Below are positions 11,558-22,786 of a stretch of DNA of 64,000 nucleotides, one piece after another (position 1 is the first letter of the stretch; every line of letters starts with the position of its first letter). The DNA is taken from the NCBI GenBank assembly GCA_028274465.1, contig CM051455.1:53400738-53464737 (forward strand), written 5' to 3'. The notes below the pieces were generated by a model. It saw only the letters and a list, made by a program, of their open reading frames with translations, was not told the DNA's origin and made no database searches. The translations under genes were made by a program, and so were the position numbers. This stretch comes from Plantago ovata (lineage: Eukaryota; Streptophyta; Magnoliopsida; Lamiales; Plantaginaceae).

Positions 11558-13095
11558 GTATCTGCTATCACATTCTCTTGTTCATTTCAGGCCATACGGT
11601 GGTTTTAATATTAAAGAGCGTTTTTTCTTTGAAACCGCTAAAAATTTCACTACATAATAAGGATCATAAGAAAAGAAATGCTCGAAGTAATACAACCAAG
11701 GACTATCTAAACCACAAAGGGTGATAATATATCACACCAAGAGTTCGACCTCTAACCCAAACGGTGATGCAACACAATTACCAATTTTCACAAAAGCAAC
11801 AAACACAACCAACTAACAAGGAGGGCCACCGAGATAGAGGAAACCGGGAACGTACACCATCAAAGGGCTGTTGAGTATCAAAGAGCATTGTCCCAAATTG
11901 ATGGAATTTGTAGAAATTTGCATGTCAAAAGAAAGCGTCTCCCAGTCTTAAGTTAAACCTGAAATGGTTGTCAAGTATATTACTGTGTTAAGGAAGACGT
12001 TGGGACTTAGATAGAAACCATGATTTTCTATGTCTGTAGCCTTACAATAAGGCGTTACTTTGCATAACATGGTTTACCACACACTTTATACAAGCATCAT
12101 ACTACGACTTTCCATTTTTTTTATTGCTGATGTTGTAATCTAAAAGGTCAAGCATCACATATAATTAAATTGTACATCTTTCTACTCCAAGTTTTGTTTT
12201 CCCTTTTGGAACTGTAATAGGGTTATTACATTTTCGGTCCCTCAACTGAACGTCCCTTTTGTTTTTTTATCCCTACTAGAATCGTAATTTGCAAATACGA
12301 TACCCCCACATGCCAAGACGCGACTTGATTCATTTCACGATATTCAAAATGAATTGTTACATCTTCCATGGCGTCCATCTCTCTACATACCTCTTTCAAG
12401 AGCACCTCTTGGTGGATTGAGGTTGCTGATCCCCGGTTAAGACATGAACCATAAATTTGGAGTCAGTTTTTATAATGGCCTTTTTTTATTTGTAGTGTTT
12501 TACTAAAAATTGTAAAATGTTACAACATGATTGGTAAATGACCATGAATGTCCGTATTATTGGAATAGATATGTAACATAGGTTGACTCATGAAATCCTC
12601 TATGCTCATTATTCTTATTCATTATACAACGTAAATGATTTTATTTCATACATATCTAGAATGCTATAAATAGGTCTTTACTTGTACATTGTAAGACACA
12701 CTTGTGAAATAATAAGAATGCTATTCTCCCTAATTCTCTTTCACCGTTATTATTCAACACATTATTAGCACGAGACTGTAACTAAATGAGTTATGAGTTT
12801 TTCTAGCTTCTCGTCCATCGTCTTGTATACTCCATCGAGCTCCAATCCGAGTATTATATACTCCGCTAATCAATTCGTCAATCTATCGGCCCCTCAGTTT
12901 AACCCCTCAACCAATTTCTTTAGTCTAACACACGACCCAATCACCCAATTAAGGAGGGAATAGGGTAAAGGAAGGATGGCAGCAAGAGAGAATGCTATGG
13001 TAGTTCATTGCTTTGACATGGAAGCATGGGCAGCATGGCAGCACGACCCAATCACCCAATCACCCGTTTGATTTTATTTTTTTGATTTTATCGGT
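11558..13095. other. Intergenic DNA with an LTR-like remnant
   Basis: No gene supported. About 12600-12780 resembles the downstream end of a copia LTR: a TATA-like CTATAAATAGG near 12664, then TTATTCAACA followed by CATTATTAGCACGAGAC, a primer-site-like text seen in some copia elements. No partner LTR or coding part accompanies it. Around 12926-13060 the phrase CGACCCAATCACCCAAT and the phrase TAGTTCATTGCTTTG each occur twice, a small local duplication. Confidence 0.4.
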
Positions 13096-13099
13096 GTAG

Positions 13100-13592
13100 T
13101 TCATTGCTTTGTCAGGGACGGATAGGTACCTTCTTCTTGGGAGCGGCTTGGTTTTGGTGTTTCCTTTGAGGATTTTTCATATTTTCTTTTTCCGTTCATT
13201 GAATCCTGAGGGTTGATATCAAACGGAAACTGAATTAGTTTTTCGACTGTTGCTCTTATGAGCTGGAAGTGGGTTATCGTGCTGCATCATCGTCCTGGGA
13301 ACTATGAGAGTGTGAGCTCGTTATTTGTTTGTTTCGAGTCACAGGCGTTTGTTTTGGAGTTTGAAGGGTCGTTATATGGTCCGAGTTTCAGTTTTAGATT
13401 CTTCGGTGATCATAGCTTAGCTAGAGTCTTTGAGTTTCGTGCCGTCTTGATATATCCATTATCTTTTTGGACCCTTGTTTATTTGGTCTTTAGTGATACA
13501 CCTTGTATTATGATTGTGGTATTCTCCTCTCACTCTTGTACACTACTTTAGGCTTAATGAATTTTTTTGATGTTTCAAAAAAAAAAAAAAAA
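13100..13592 (+). mobile_element. Probable LINE 3' untranslated tail
   Basis: A GT-rich non-coding stretch ends with CTTAATGAATTTTTTTGATG, then TTTC and about 17 A, the usual end of plant LINE 3' regions (compare 31426-31798 and 45602-45678, which end in similar TTAATAAA/AATTTTG motifs plus poly(A)). No target duplication was found, so the left end is approximate. Confidence 0.5.
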
Positions 13593-14373
13593 ATGAAATC
13601 TAATTATAATTTATGTTTGACTAATCAATCCGAAAACGTTGGGATCTTTCTTCACAGGCCAAACACACGAAAACAGAAAGAACTACCGAATGATGGCAAT
13701 TTGCCATTGGCAAAGGACCAGTCACGCACCTCCCTCTTTGTAGTCACGTTTCTAGTTCATGTCAAGTCGCACCGTCATCTTATGCCTGTTAGTTCTGATA
13801 TGGTTCTCATTTTTATCTCTCTTGAAGGTCCAGGTATATGATCATTGAACTCTGTTTTAGCTTCTTGGTCTGTTGATTTTGAGCTATATCTAAATGAATG
13901 GTAAAGTAAAGTAGACTTGATATGCGTTGGATTGAGGGAATTAGTGATTATAGTCATGCTTTGTTCGGAGGTTTACTGATTAATTTGCAGACAAAAATTT
14001 TGATGAATTGCTTGAATGGGTCTGTTCGGAGCTTCTTTTACATTATTTTGTGATGATTTGTGAATCTCATAATTAGGAGGGACTGGCAGCAAGTTCCTTT
14101 AGGATTATCACATATAAAACATGTTAGAATGATAAATTTTATGTTTATGATATGTATCTATGTCCATATGTGTTCTTCGGTGATGTTGTTTCGTGAATTG
14201 AACTCTGTTTCCAAGTATGTGATCGAGTATATATGCTTCATTGTATAAGACCAGGAAGGTTGTTGCCGGTTAGCTTATGTAGCATCTTTGTACTTAATTA
14301 GTTGCTAATGTTTGATTATTATCTTTGATTTGTTTGGTCCGTTGATTTGTTTGCGTTAATTGTTATAGTAACG
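13593..14373. other. Intergenic DNA, nothing recognised
   Basis: No coding text, termini or repeats could be supported here. Confidence 0.45.
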
Positions 14374-14389
14374 AAAGTACTGGGACTGG

Positions 14390-14456
14390 ATCATGTATCG
14401 CTTATGTACTGAACTTGTTTTTGGATAATAGAAAGTTCTCTTGGTTCAAAAAAAAA
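14390..14456 (+). mobile_element. Tiny retroposed insert (LINE tail)
   Basis: A 16-bp duplication (AAAGTACTGGGACTGG) at 14374-14389 and 14457-14472 flanks about 67 bases ending in TTGGATAATAGAAAG, a few bases and poly(A). This is what target-primed reverse transcription leaves when it aborts almost at once. Confidence 0.8.
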
Positions 14457-15059
14457 AAAGTACTGGGACTGGTTATTACTAGGGGTGTATATGAAACTAA
14501 GATTTGGTGCATGAGTCATGATCCTTAATTAATATTATTGGTGTTATTTATGCGGACTGCGGAAATATACTTTCTTGACTATTTACTATTTAGCACGTAC
14601 CAGTTTGCCATGTAGACATAACTGTAAATTTGTATAATTTTGACATGGCATATTCATATTCACGTAGAAACGTTAAACCACAACAATATTTGAATGAAAT
14701 ATTGCACACGTCACTCAAAATATGAAAAATGAAATACTCCGACCTGAGCAAGTTCCAGTTGGAGCGTGCAGGCTCTGACCTGGAGCTTGCAAGCTCCCGA
14801 TCTGATCTTGAGAGCAGCTTCGGTCTAGAGTTGTGCGAGCTCAAGACGGAGCTTGATAGCTTCGATCTGAAGTAGCCTTTGAATAATTTGTTGTGTGCAA
14901 CATACAAATAGGACAAAAAATTATATTGTTTCGAATTTATGCAATTGCAATTACTTCACTTTTTCTTTTACAAAAATAAAATATGAAAAATATTTAAAAA
15001 AGAAATATTGACTAAAAGTACAAAAGGGGTGTTGGATTGACCTAACAAATAAGGTAATT

Positions 15060-15300
15060 AACTACTCATACAAGTCCTCAACCCCTATAAAATGGCTAGT
15101 GAGAGGCTATATCATTTACACCTTCATTTTGTTATGTTAGAATATTTCACTGACTTTCTCACTAAACACTCCCCAATTATTTCTGCATTTTGTGTCACCT
15201 AAACAAAAATGAGTTCTTCATCCAAATTAAGAAACCTCCAAATACCCATCTCATTCGCAGGCTCAATGATCTTCATCTCCTAATGCATCTTCATTCTCCA
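15060..15300 (+). other. Promoter/short-ORF module A-left (degenerate ORF)
   Basis: CAACCCCTATAAAATGGC (TATA box 15086-15092) is followed about 120 bases later by an ATG at 15209 in the context AAACAAAAATGAGTTCTTC. The peptide begins MSSSSKLRNLQIP and soon stops. Promoter, leader and start are shared with modules at 15263-15560, 16200-16390, 18782-19130, 23220-23510 and 23520-23700. The ORF itself looks non-functional. Confidence 0.5.
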
Positions 15301-15560
15301 ATACTAGCACATGCTCCGAGCCCGGAGTCTTTGCTGGTGCATATTCAATATGGATTAGGGTTAGAGATTGAGCCTCTAAGTGAGATAGGATTTTGGAGGC
15401 TTCTTTGGATGGAGAACTCATTTTCGTTTGTGGTAGCACAAAACACATAAATGACAGTGGAGTGTTTGGTGAGAAATTCAGTGAAATACTGTACCATAAG
15501 CCAATGAATGTGAAAATGATATAGCCCCTATGGGCATTGTATAGGGGTTGCGGACTCAAT
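15263..15560 (-). other. Promoter/short-ORF module A-right
   Basis: Mirror image of the A-left module. The TATA-like CTATACAAT (about 15539-15546) and ATG at 15421 read leftward. The peptide starts MSSPSKEASKILSHLEAQSL and stays open for about 53 codons to 15263. It faces A-left, so transcripts from the two promoters would be complementary over their leaders. Confidence 0.5.
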
Positions 15561-16199
15561 TTTAGGGTATGTAAGTATACGCTTTGTTATGTCAATTCAA
15601 CACCCATTTTCTTACGTTTAGTACAAAAATATTTGTTTTTGAAAGATTTTTCAAAATTTATCTTTGAAAAAAAAAGTTAGTGCAATTGCAAAAACGCAAA
15701 ACATTATAATTTTGTGTCTTACTACAAAAGTAATGATAACAACAATATAATCTTGTCATGAATATGCCGTTTCAAAATTATAGTAATATTGTTCTGTTCT
15801 GTTTACATGGATTGTCACGCAAAGCATAAAATTAATTCTTTATGGACCATGACGCAGCGCATACATGTTATGAAGAATTAACATATTTTGTCACGCAAAT
15901 CTTCTTCATATACGATGTTACTTGCTTTTGTAGAAAGATTGGATTAATATGAAATATTGACATTTTAAAATACATATACATAGATTTATTGCATAGTGTG
16001 CATTTCCACAACTTTAGACCTTGTTGCGCATTTCATAACTGATATACCAGTTCTTGTTCCTTATTTGAAAGGCCAATAACATATTTAAATTTGCAATGTG
16101 AACAAAGTTATTATTTTGTTCCTTTTGTTTCAATCACCATAATGTCATATATATTTCCACCAGGGGGAAGGTTGTTGAATGTAATTTGAGTTTTAACAC

Positions 16200-16390
16200 T
16201 ACATTTGGATTTCATCGGGTATCGTAGATGCTCTCAGTCGTTGGCTCCACATGAACCATATGCTGGTGTTGAAAATGGATTGGGGATGGAGTTGAGACTC
16301 TTCGCATGAGATAGGTGTTTGGAGGTTTCTTTAGCTGCAGAACTCATTTTAGTTTTTGAGGTAACACAAAATGAAACGATATTACAGAGT
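16200..16390 (-). other. Promoter/short-ORF module D (ORF and 3' part)
   Basis: An ATG at 16347 on the minus strand, in the same leader context (ACTAAAATGAGTTCTG), starts MSSAAKETSKHLSHAKSLNS and reads to a stop near 16235. The following 3' text (AACACTACATTTGGATTTC on the plus strand near 16195) matches the 3' part of the module at 18782-18970. The upstream promoter is separated from it by the insertion at 16388-17571. Confidence 0.45.
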
Positions 16391-17571
16391 GTTTGGCTCT
16401 CTTTTGGAACACTCCGTCTCGCGTCTTAAAACGCTCTTGATGTTTGACTCTCTTTTATGTCTTTGGTTCGTCACTGTGCGTCTCAATTACATTTCAGGGA
16501 TTATTCACCTTTCTATTTCCCATTCCACTTTCTCTCTTTAGGTTTGTCAGTGAGAGGTTCTCTCACCAACGAAAAGAATTCCACCGCCGCCTCGATGCCT
16601 TTTTGGCCATTTCCGGTGAGATTTCGGCCTCGATTTCAGTTCTGAGCACGGATTGGGAAATGCCTCTCGACGATCTACAATCCTATCGGAGCCGATTGGA
16701 ATCCGGTGAATCCAAATTTTCCGGCGAACTCCGATTTTGTCCGATGAGGTATGTAATTGATCGATCTGTTGCTTATGAATTTAAGCTTGGTTGTTTGAGC
16801 TCTTTGTTTTCACTTTTGGGTAAAGAATCGCACACGCACTTATTAATGATTTGATGGTATCTTTCTTCTCTGATATCAGTTATACTGGTTATGGATCCCC
16901 ATTGTAGTTGTTTAATTTCAAGTTCTAATGTCAGTCGTGTTTTCGTTCTTGTATGTACCAACCTATTTGGAAAGGGCGTTGACTGGGCGTGTGGTGAGTG
17001 GCGTGTGTGGCCCGAGCTACACGATTGCTGCTCCATCAGGCGTGCTTAGACGGCGTAAAGAATAGGTGATCTCTCTCCATCTCTAGTTAATTCCGTTCTA
17101 TCTAGGGTACGAAATATGCAATGCCCTTTGAATAACGAATACAATTTTATTATTAACGAAACGAACTTCCAAATTTTATCAGTTAAGGCTAATTGAATTT
17201 TTTTTTTCCAATCTCTTTTATTCAACAACAATCGATATATCTTCCAACATATACTTCCAAATAAAACACAATCAATTCCAATAGGATTCTTCTCAAATTC
17301 CGGAACATGGTACAAAACCAAAAAAAAAAATCTTCTTACACATCATCATTACCCTACCTCTATTCGAGATGAGATATTCTCCAACATTTTCCTACCTCCA
17401 TCATCATTACCCTACCTCTATCCAAGATGAGATCTCATCTCTATCTAATCTCCTATTACACTCTCCAAAAGACAACCTAACACTACGTTTTACTCAATCT
17501 CTAAAACAAATTCCTATTCAAATTTTAAGCCTCCATCTCTAAAATGGAATTCCAAAAGAGAGTCAAACACT
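16388..17571. mobile_element. TIR element with possible captured gene exon
   Basis: The ends are inverted repeats: AGTGTTTGGCTCTCTTTTGG at 16388 and, reverse-complemented, AGTGTTTGACTCTCTTTTGG ending at 17571. It interrupts the leader of module D. Inside, 16440-16750 is unlike its surroundings: GC-richer, open for 130 codons, with a UTR-like CT-rich start and a clear splice donor (GATGAG then GTATGTAATTG) at about 16749. This looks like the first exon of a host gene carried by a Pack-type element, but I recognise no protein. The right part (17200-17560) is CA/CT-rich with a duplicated CATCATCATTACCCTACCTC phrase. No target duplication was identified. Confidence 0.55.
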
Positions 17572-17643
17572 GTTGTGGTCTTGTGGATTGTTGAATGAGA
17601 AATTCAGTGAATAGTGCAATGTAGATAAAGAAAATAAAAAATC

Positions 17644-17688
17644 AGCTCCACCACCAAATGGCGAAACTTCGCCATTGATGGTGGAGCT
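17644..17688. repeat. 45-base near-perfect hairpin
   Basis: AGCTCCACCACCAAATGGCG pairs with CGCCATTGATGGTGGAGCT across a loop of a few bases, with one bulge and one mismatch. Further small GGAGCT/AGCTCC inverted pairs follow at 17735-17780. The GGAGC wording echoes the arrays in the MULE-like MITEs nearby, so this may be a remnant of one. Confidence 0.6.
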
Positions 17689-18223
17689 CTACTATGCTAT
17701 TAATAGCGGAGATCTGTTCCTCCATATCTTTTTAGATCGGAGCTTTAAGCTCCAATCGGAGATTCAAATCTCTGATCGTCGGGGCAACTCTGTTTCTCTT
17801 TTTTTTTTTGCAACCCATTTTTATATATTTTTTAAAAGTAAGAAGGGTGTTTGGTTCACTAATATTGGAAATTTAAAATTGAAATAGTGTTTAGAGCGTC
17901 ATTTCATTAAATTCATAGATTAAAATGTAATTATTTAACTAATGATGGTCATTTTGTTATTACATACACTAATAAATCCAACAAAACCATCAAAACGAAG
18001 TTAAGTTCTAGCAATATTATAAATGAATGCATTACGCTTGATTTATTTGCCAATTCCAATTTCAAACGTAAAGTTGCAAATTTTCATGAATGAGATGTCA
18101 ATTATTCTTGCAACGTGAACAAAATTATTTTGTTCCAATCACCATATATATTTCAATTATGAAAAAAATTAAAAGAAAAATCCTAAATGTAATTTAACAC
18201 TACATTTGGGATTTATTAAAAAG

Positions 18224-18742
18224 TGTATGGATCTTTACATATGCGATAGTTCGCCGATCAGTAATTCTCCATGGTACGTGTGAATCATGTGTCCTCCAGA
18301 GAAATCTGGCACTGAAAGGGAGATTGGTAGCGTTCTTGCATGAACGGAACAACGACAAAAGAATGGTCTTGCGACAGGGAAAGGAAATAAGACAGAGAGA
18401 GAACATCGGGGAATCATCGTTTAATTATTGACATTGTAAGTAAAGATATTTAGTGAGAGTGACATCTAGGGTTGACTGGTTTATATAACAGACCAAGAAC
18501 CTTCTAGGGTATCTCACGGGCCATAGGCCTGACGGGCTCAGCCCAACAAAAGAACAATCTAGACTCAAATGGATAAGAACAACGACTCAACTATGACTCA
18601 ATACGACTCACTGATGACTCAACAGATAAACATAAAGATAAAAGAATAATTAAAAGACTATTCTAGATAATTCCCGCTAATGGACCCGGTCCATCGATCT
18701 TAACTACGAACTGGGCGGTCCGTGCGTGATGGAATCCCTACA
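18224..18742 (-). mobile_element. Solo LTR
   Basis: 519 bases beginning TGTATGGATC and ending ATCCCTACA (TG...CA), flanked by a perfect 5-bp duplication AAAAG at 18219-18223 and 18743-18747. On the minus strand it has a TATA-like GTTATATAAACC near 18480, which suggests the LTR reads leftward. No internal region or second LTR is present, as expected after LTR-LTR recombination. It sits in the 3' flank of the 62-codon ORF at 18782-18970. Confidence 0.88.
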
Positions 18743-18781
18743 AAAAGCAATACAAGATGGAGACGAATCTCACATGCTTGT

Positions 18782-18970
18782 TTACTCATCCTTCTCTGGT
18801 GGTGGTGGTTTGTTGAGGTCAGGCACCCGGTATATCCTATCAACCGGTGGCTCTGCCTGAACCACCTCTTGACTCGGAGTTTGTGCTGGTATTGGAGATG
18901 GATTAGGAGCTGGAGCTTGAGGCTCCGAATTAGTTGGGTTTTTGAAGGTATTTTTTGATGGAGAAGTCAT
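18782..18970 (-). CDS. Hypothetical 62-residue proline-rich protein (module C)
   Basis: This is the only intact-looking member of the promoter/short-ORF module family. The ATG at 18970 aligns with the starts of the other five modules. The peptide begins MTSPSKNTFKNPTNSEPQAP, is rich in Pro/Gln/Glu (APNPSPIPAQ, then TPSQEV), and ends RVPDLNKPPPPEKDE. It has no signal peptide or membrane segment. DLNKPP fits the DLNxxP form of the EAR repression motif known from plant transcriptional regulators, but a match this short may be chance. A TATA box lies about 120 bases upstream (19086-19092). It could be a real small gene, a first exon, or part of a transposon; I do not recognise the family. Confidence 0.45.
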   Translation of the reverse strand: MTSPSKNTFKNPTNSEPQAPAPNPSPIPAQTPSQEVVQAEPPVDRIYRVPDLNKPPPPEKDE

Positions 18971-19085
18971 TTTGTTTGGGGCCACACAAAACTGAAGAAA
19001 TAATTACAGAGTATTTAGTGAGAAATTCAGTGAGATATTATAATGTTGCCAAATGAATGTGAAAATGATATAAGTCCAATGGCCA

Positions 19086-19092
19086 TTTTATA
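19086..19092 (-). promoter_or_regulatory. TATA box of module C
   Basis: On the minus strand CAACCCCTATAAAATGGCC, with about 115 bases of leader to the ATG at 18970. The box and its CAACCCC prefix are conserved in modules A-left and B-left/B-right, while surrounding bases vary more. This supports it as a true core promoter. Confidence 0.6.
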
Positions 19093-19138
19093 GGGGTTGA
19101 GGACTTGAGTTAAGGGTAAGTAATTACGTTTTTTGTAA

Positions 19139-19427
19139 GTCAATTCAACACCACTTTTTTATACTTTTAGTCAATATATTTCTTTTTCAAGGATTTTCAC
19201 ATTTTATTTTTGAAAAAAGAAAAAAAATAAAGTAAGTGCAATTGCAAAAACGGAAATAATATAATTTTGTGTCCTATTTTGTTAAGTCAATTCAACATCC
19301 TTTTTTGTACTTTTAGTCAATATTTCTTTTCAAGAACTTTTACATTTTATTTTTGAAAAAAGAAAAAATATAAGGTAAGTGGAGTTCCAAAAACTGGAAA
19401 TAATATAATTTTGTGTCCGATTTTGAA
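19139..19427. repeat. Tandem duplication of about 145 bp upstream of module C
   Basis: Two adjacent copies (19139-19283 and 19284-19427) both start GTCAATTCAACA, run through CTTTTAGTCAATAT and ACATTTTATTTTTGAAAAAAG, and end AATATAATTTTGTGTCC. The same text occurs once in copies A and B, so the doubling is specific to module C. Confidence 0.8.
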
Positions 19428-19429
19428 TT

Positions 19430-20000
19430 ATGTAAACAACTTTGTTTTTCAAAAACTTTATCATATTGTTGAGATTTTATATCTGAACATAGCTAATTCA
19501 CAGGCATTAAGATTCTATTAGGAAGTTTCTAAAATTTAGGTGTAAAATTCAAGTTACTAGTATTTATTAATAAGTCTAACGGTATAATATCTGGTCAAAC
19601 ATTTTAGCTTAATCTGAAGTAATAAAAAAAAAAAAAAAAAAAAAGAAAAGTGGTCCGTGAAATGGAAAAAAGAAGGGTCTCTAGGGAGCATTATGTAATT
19701 CTATAAGAGCCTCTACAATCTTTAGAGTCTCTACAATCTTTCATCTTGCAATATTTGCGTTACCCTTTTCCCAATATCCTTCCTCGACTATTAGAGGTTC
19801 CCTTTTTATTGTAGTAGTAAAAATTAGCAACGTAGATTGTAGTTGTAGATATTAGCAACGTAGACGGATTTTTGGATTGTTATTATAATTAATAGTTTGG
19901 AAGAGTTTGAAAATGTATAATGTAATTCGAATTTTCTTTTACGATTATTGTTTGGTGATCAGGTGATCGATGCCTAAAATATAGACGAAAAAATGCACAG
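19430..20000. other. Intergenic DNA, nothing recognised
   Basis: AT-rich, including a poly(A) run of about 22 at 19622-19643. No gene, terminus or tandem array could be supported. Confidence 0.4.
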
Positions 20001-20004
20001 ATTT

Positions 20005-20143
20005 CGCATGAGCTCAGCTAGTGAGAAATTCTAATGTTCTTTAGCTTTAAACAAGAGGTCATAGGTTCAATTATCGTCAAGTGCGAGAATATTTATAGTT
20101 TATTACTAGCTTTGTAATGTTACTTATTAAAAAAAATATTAGC
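20005..20143 (+). mobile_element. Possible tRNA-derived SINE
   Basis: GAGCTCAGCTAGTGAG resembles a pol III A box, and GGTCATAGGTTCAATTATC about 50 bases later resembles a B box. A run of A ends the block near 20137. No target duplication is visible, so this is tentative. Confidence 0.3.
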
Positions 20144-20152
20144 TTTAAACAA

Positions 20153-21047
20153 GGGTCCATTACATACAACACCTTTTTGTTCAACGAAATTATATCGCCC
20201 CCTCGTTATTCCCAAGTTTGCATTGAACACCATGTTGTTCAATTTTAATTACATATAACCCCACGACTTTGAATTTTCACGCTCTAAATCGAGGAAAGTA
20301 CCATTTTGCCCTCGTCGGAATTTTGGCTTTTGCTGCCATCCAAACAGCCTAAACTTTTTATTATTACACATTCAACCATTATATTTAATTTATTACAAAA
20401 TTAAAACTAAATATTTCAAAAGTAACCTACATAATTTAATATATTTCAAAGTGGTCCTAAAATTTATTTTAAAACAAGTCCCTACAAATATTATATTTCA
20501 AAATAAGTCCTACATCACTTAAAAAAAAAAAAATTAAAACTCCGATTTGGAGCTCCAAATCGGAGTTGTTTGAGCTGTAAAACAGCTTCGTTGAGGAGTT
20601 GTTTACAGCTCCAAATCGGAGCTGTAAAAGCTCCGATTTGGAGCAGTTACAGCTCCGGTGAGGAGCTCTTTACAGCTCCAAATAAAATAGCTAAAGCTCC
20701 GGTGAGGAGCTGTTTACAGCTCCAAATCGGAGCTGTAAATGGCTCCTCACCGAAGCTGTAAAATTACTGCAGGAATTCGGTGTCGAAATTTTTCCGGCAC
20801 CGGAGATGAGAAAGAAGAAGAAGATATAGAAAAAACTAATAAAATTATAAAAGAAAAAGAAAAAGGAATAAAAAAAATAGAAGGAAAAACAAAAGAGCTA
20901 AGGGCGTGTTTGTTTTGTCCAAACGGAAATTTGGGTTTTCTGCCGGTCAATATAAATCCGACTATTGGGGTTGGATGTAATTTTGGGAACAAGGAGGTTT
21001 CATATGCAAAGTGGTGCAATAGGAGGGGTAGTGTATGATATTATGTA
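20153..21047. mobile_element. MULE-like MITE E1 with palindromic GGAGC array
   Basis: 895 bases flanked by the 9-bp duplication TTTAAACAA (20144-20152 and 21048-21056), the length typical of Mutator-like elements. It starts GGGTCCATTACATACAACACC; the right end reverse-complemented contains CATACACTACC. The interior has an AT-rich left half and an array of AGCTCCNNNTNGGAGCTGT units (20540-20765). Then comes the shared TTTTCCGGCACCGGAGATGA, a GAAGAAGAAGA purine tract, and the GTTTGTTTTGTCC text found in all four members of the family. Confidence 0.82.
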
Positions 21048-21056
21048 TTTAAACAA

Positions 21057-21800
21057 TTTTTAAGGGAAAGAATCAGCCAAAGAGTAACACCCCTTTTAAA
21101 ACTCATCCTTTAAACCTTTCCAAACCCTTTTAGAAACCATTTGCTAAATTGAGCATGCACGAGACGAGACGAGTGTCTTGCTATTAGATAGGCACATATC
21201 TTTATTTATTTGTTTACTACGTGCTTGTGACGATGTACAATATGTACAAATAATTGATCAACAATGTAGGACCAATTATTAAATGTGGCATGTATACAGG
21301 TGATATACATTCACATGCCTTGAACCCATAACCTTAATACATATTGCAAAGATGTGATTAAAATAACTTGTTCAAAAGCAAGTTAATATGACCCGAATGT
21401 TGAATGTTTAGATATTAAACGCTCAAATTAAAGATGGAGTTCTATACACTCTTAACACTCGAATAAAATTAATTGGACAATAGAATACGCTTCACACGCT
21501 AGTGATGCAATTCCTAGTGTGTGTATATATATAGTCTTCACGGAAGTTGATTGAATGATTTTTTTTATATATATAACTAAAAGAAGAAGGCTGTAAAATT
21601 TTGTAAAACAAAATTTGGGGTTTGGTTTTTTAATTTTGAAACAACTTTATGTAAATCCTCTAAAAGTAGAATCCCTTTCATCCGGCGAAATGTTCCCACT
21701 TTGATTTTGTAGGATATTTTGATGCTTACTCCTAAGTAACATCACATTCTATTACAAAAAGCTAATGTGCATAATGTACGTAACTAATTGTTTTTATGCT
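21057..21800. other. Intergenic DNA, nothing recognised
   Basis: AT-rich spacer between MITE E1 and repeat copy B. No coding text or termini could be supported. Confidence 0.4.
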
Positions 21801-21844
21801 TTCTGCGAGACAATCCATGTAGACATAACTGAAAATTTGTTTAA

Positions 21845-22786
21845 GGGTAATTTAAAAAAATACCCCACCGCTGCATCTAATTACGAATTTTCCCCTCCTG
21901 GTTCAACAATTATATCTAACCCCATTTTACCAAAAAACGCTGACCAAGTTATAAACCTTAAGATTTTATTCTCACCCCAAACATGTCCTTACCAATATTA
22001 TTCTTTTACATTTTTCTTTTTTCATTTACCTTTTCCTTTTTTCAAGATTTTCTTTTTCTTTTATTATTTAACATCTTCTTCTTCAAGCTCTAAACTCCGG
22101 TAGCGTTTTTTCCGGTACCGCAGTTATCCAACCGGAGAAAAAGCTCCGACGGCTCCGACAGAGCAGTTTCACACAACTCCGCCGGAGCTGTAAAACAGCT
22201 CCAATTGGGGCTGAAAACAGGCCAAATCGGAGCTATAATTAGTTTCGATCGGAGCTGTAAATAGCTCCGATCGAAGCTGTAAATAGCTCCGGTCGGAGCT
22301 ATTTACAGCTCCGACTGGAGTTGTTAGCTCCTACTAGAGCTTCCCAGCTCCAGTCGGAGTTGTAGCTCCGATCTGTTTTTTCTTTTTTTTTAACTATTCA
22401 TTTTTTGAGATTATTATTATCATTATTTTTTTGTTTTAATATTTTTAAGGCTTGTATTGAAATATAAAAAGTGTAAGGACTTGTTTACAAAAATATTTTG
22501 GATAATTTTGAAAGTTAAAAAGGTTATGTAGGTTAATTTGTAAAATAATAAATTTTAGAGTCAAATGTGCAATAAAGGAAAGTTGATTGTGTTTGGGTGT
22601 TGAAAAAATCTGAATTTTGAATGAGGGCAAATTTGTCATTTTCAGGTCTTAATTCGCTGAAAGTCAAAGTTGTGGGGCTAGATGTAATTGTTTTTCACTA
22701 AACGAGGGGAAATATGTTATTGTTGAACTAACAGGGGAAGATTCGTAATTGATGGAACTAACTGGGGGTATGTTTTAAAATTACCC
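21845..22786. mobile_element. MULE-like MITE E2 with palindromic GGAGC array
   Basis: 942 bases flanked by the perfect 9-bp duplication TTTGTTTAA (21836-21844 and 22787-22795). The termini are GGGTAATTTAAAAAAATACC and, reverse-complemented, GGGTAATTTTAAAACATACC. The uninterrupted target is preserved in copy A (about 14627). The GGAGC palindrome array is at 22125-22375. The element lies in the opposite orientation to E1, E3 and E4: its text resembling their left halves is at 22560-22780. Confidence 0.88.

Larger units (their letters stand above)
14590..16165. repeat. Repeat copy A: long inverted repeat with facing promoter/ORF modules
   Basis: The left arm (about 14607-15245) and right arm (about 15390-15812, reverse-complemented) match over CCATGTAGACATAAC, GGCATATTC, the TTGACTAAAAGTAC region, a TATA box, the leader and a short ORF start. 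The two modules therefore point at each other across a gap of about 150 bases. The same arrangement with the same outer flanks recurs at 21800-26590 (copy B), enlarged there by later insertions. Both arms are AT-rich except for a block near 14735-14880 with repeated GAGC/GAGCT units. Confidence 0.75.

Noticed and set aside
20739-21038. A 99-codon plus-strand frame in MITE E1
   Set aside because: It consists of translated palindrome units and a GA-rich tract, with no similarity to known proteins; shared only with other MITE copies.
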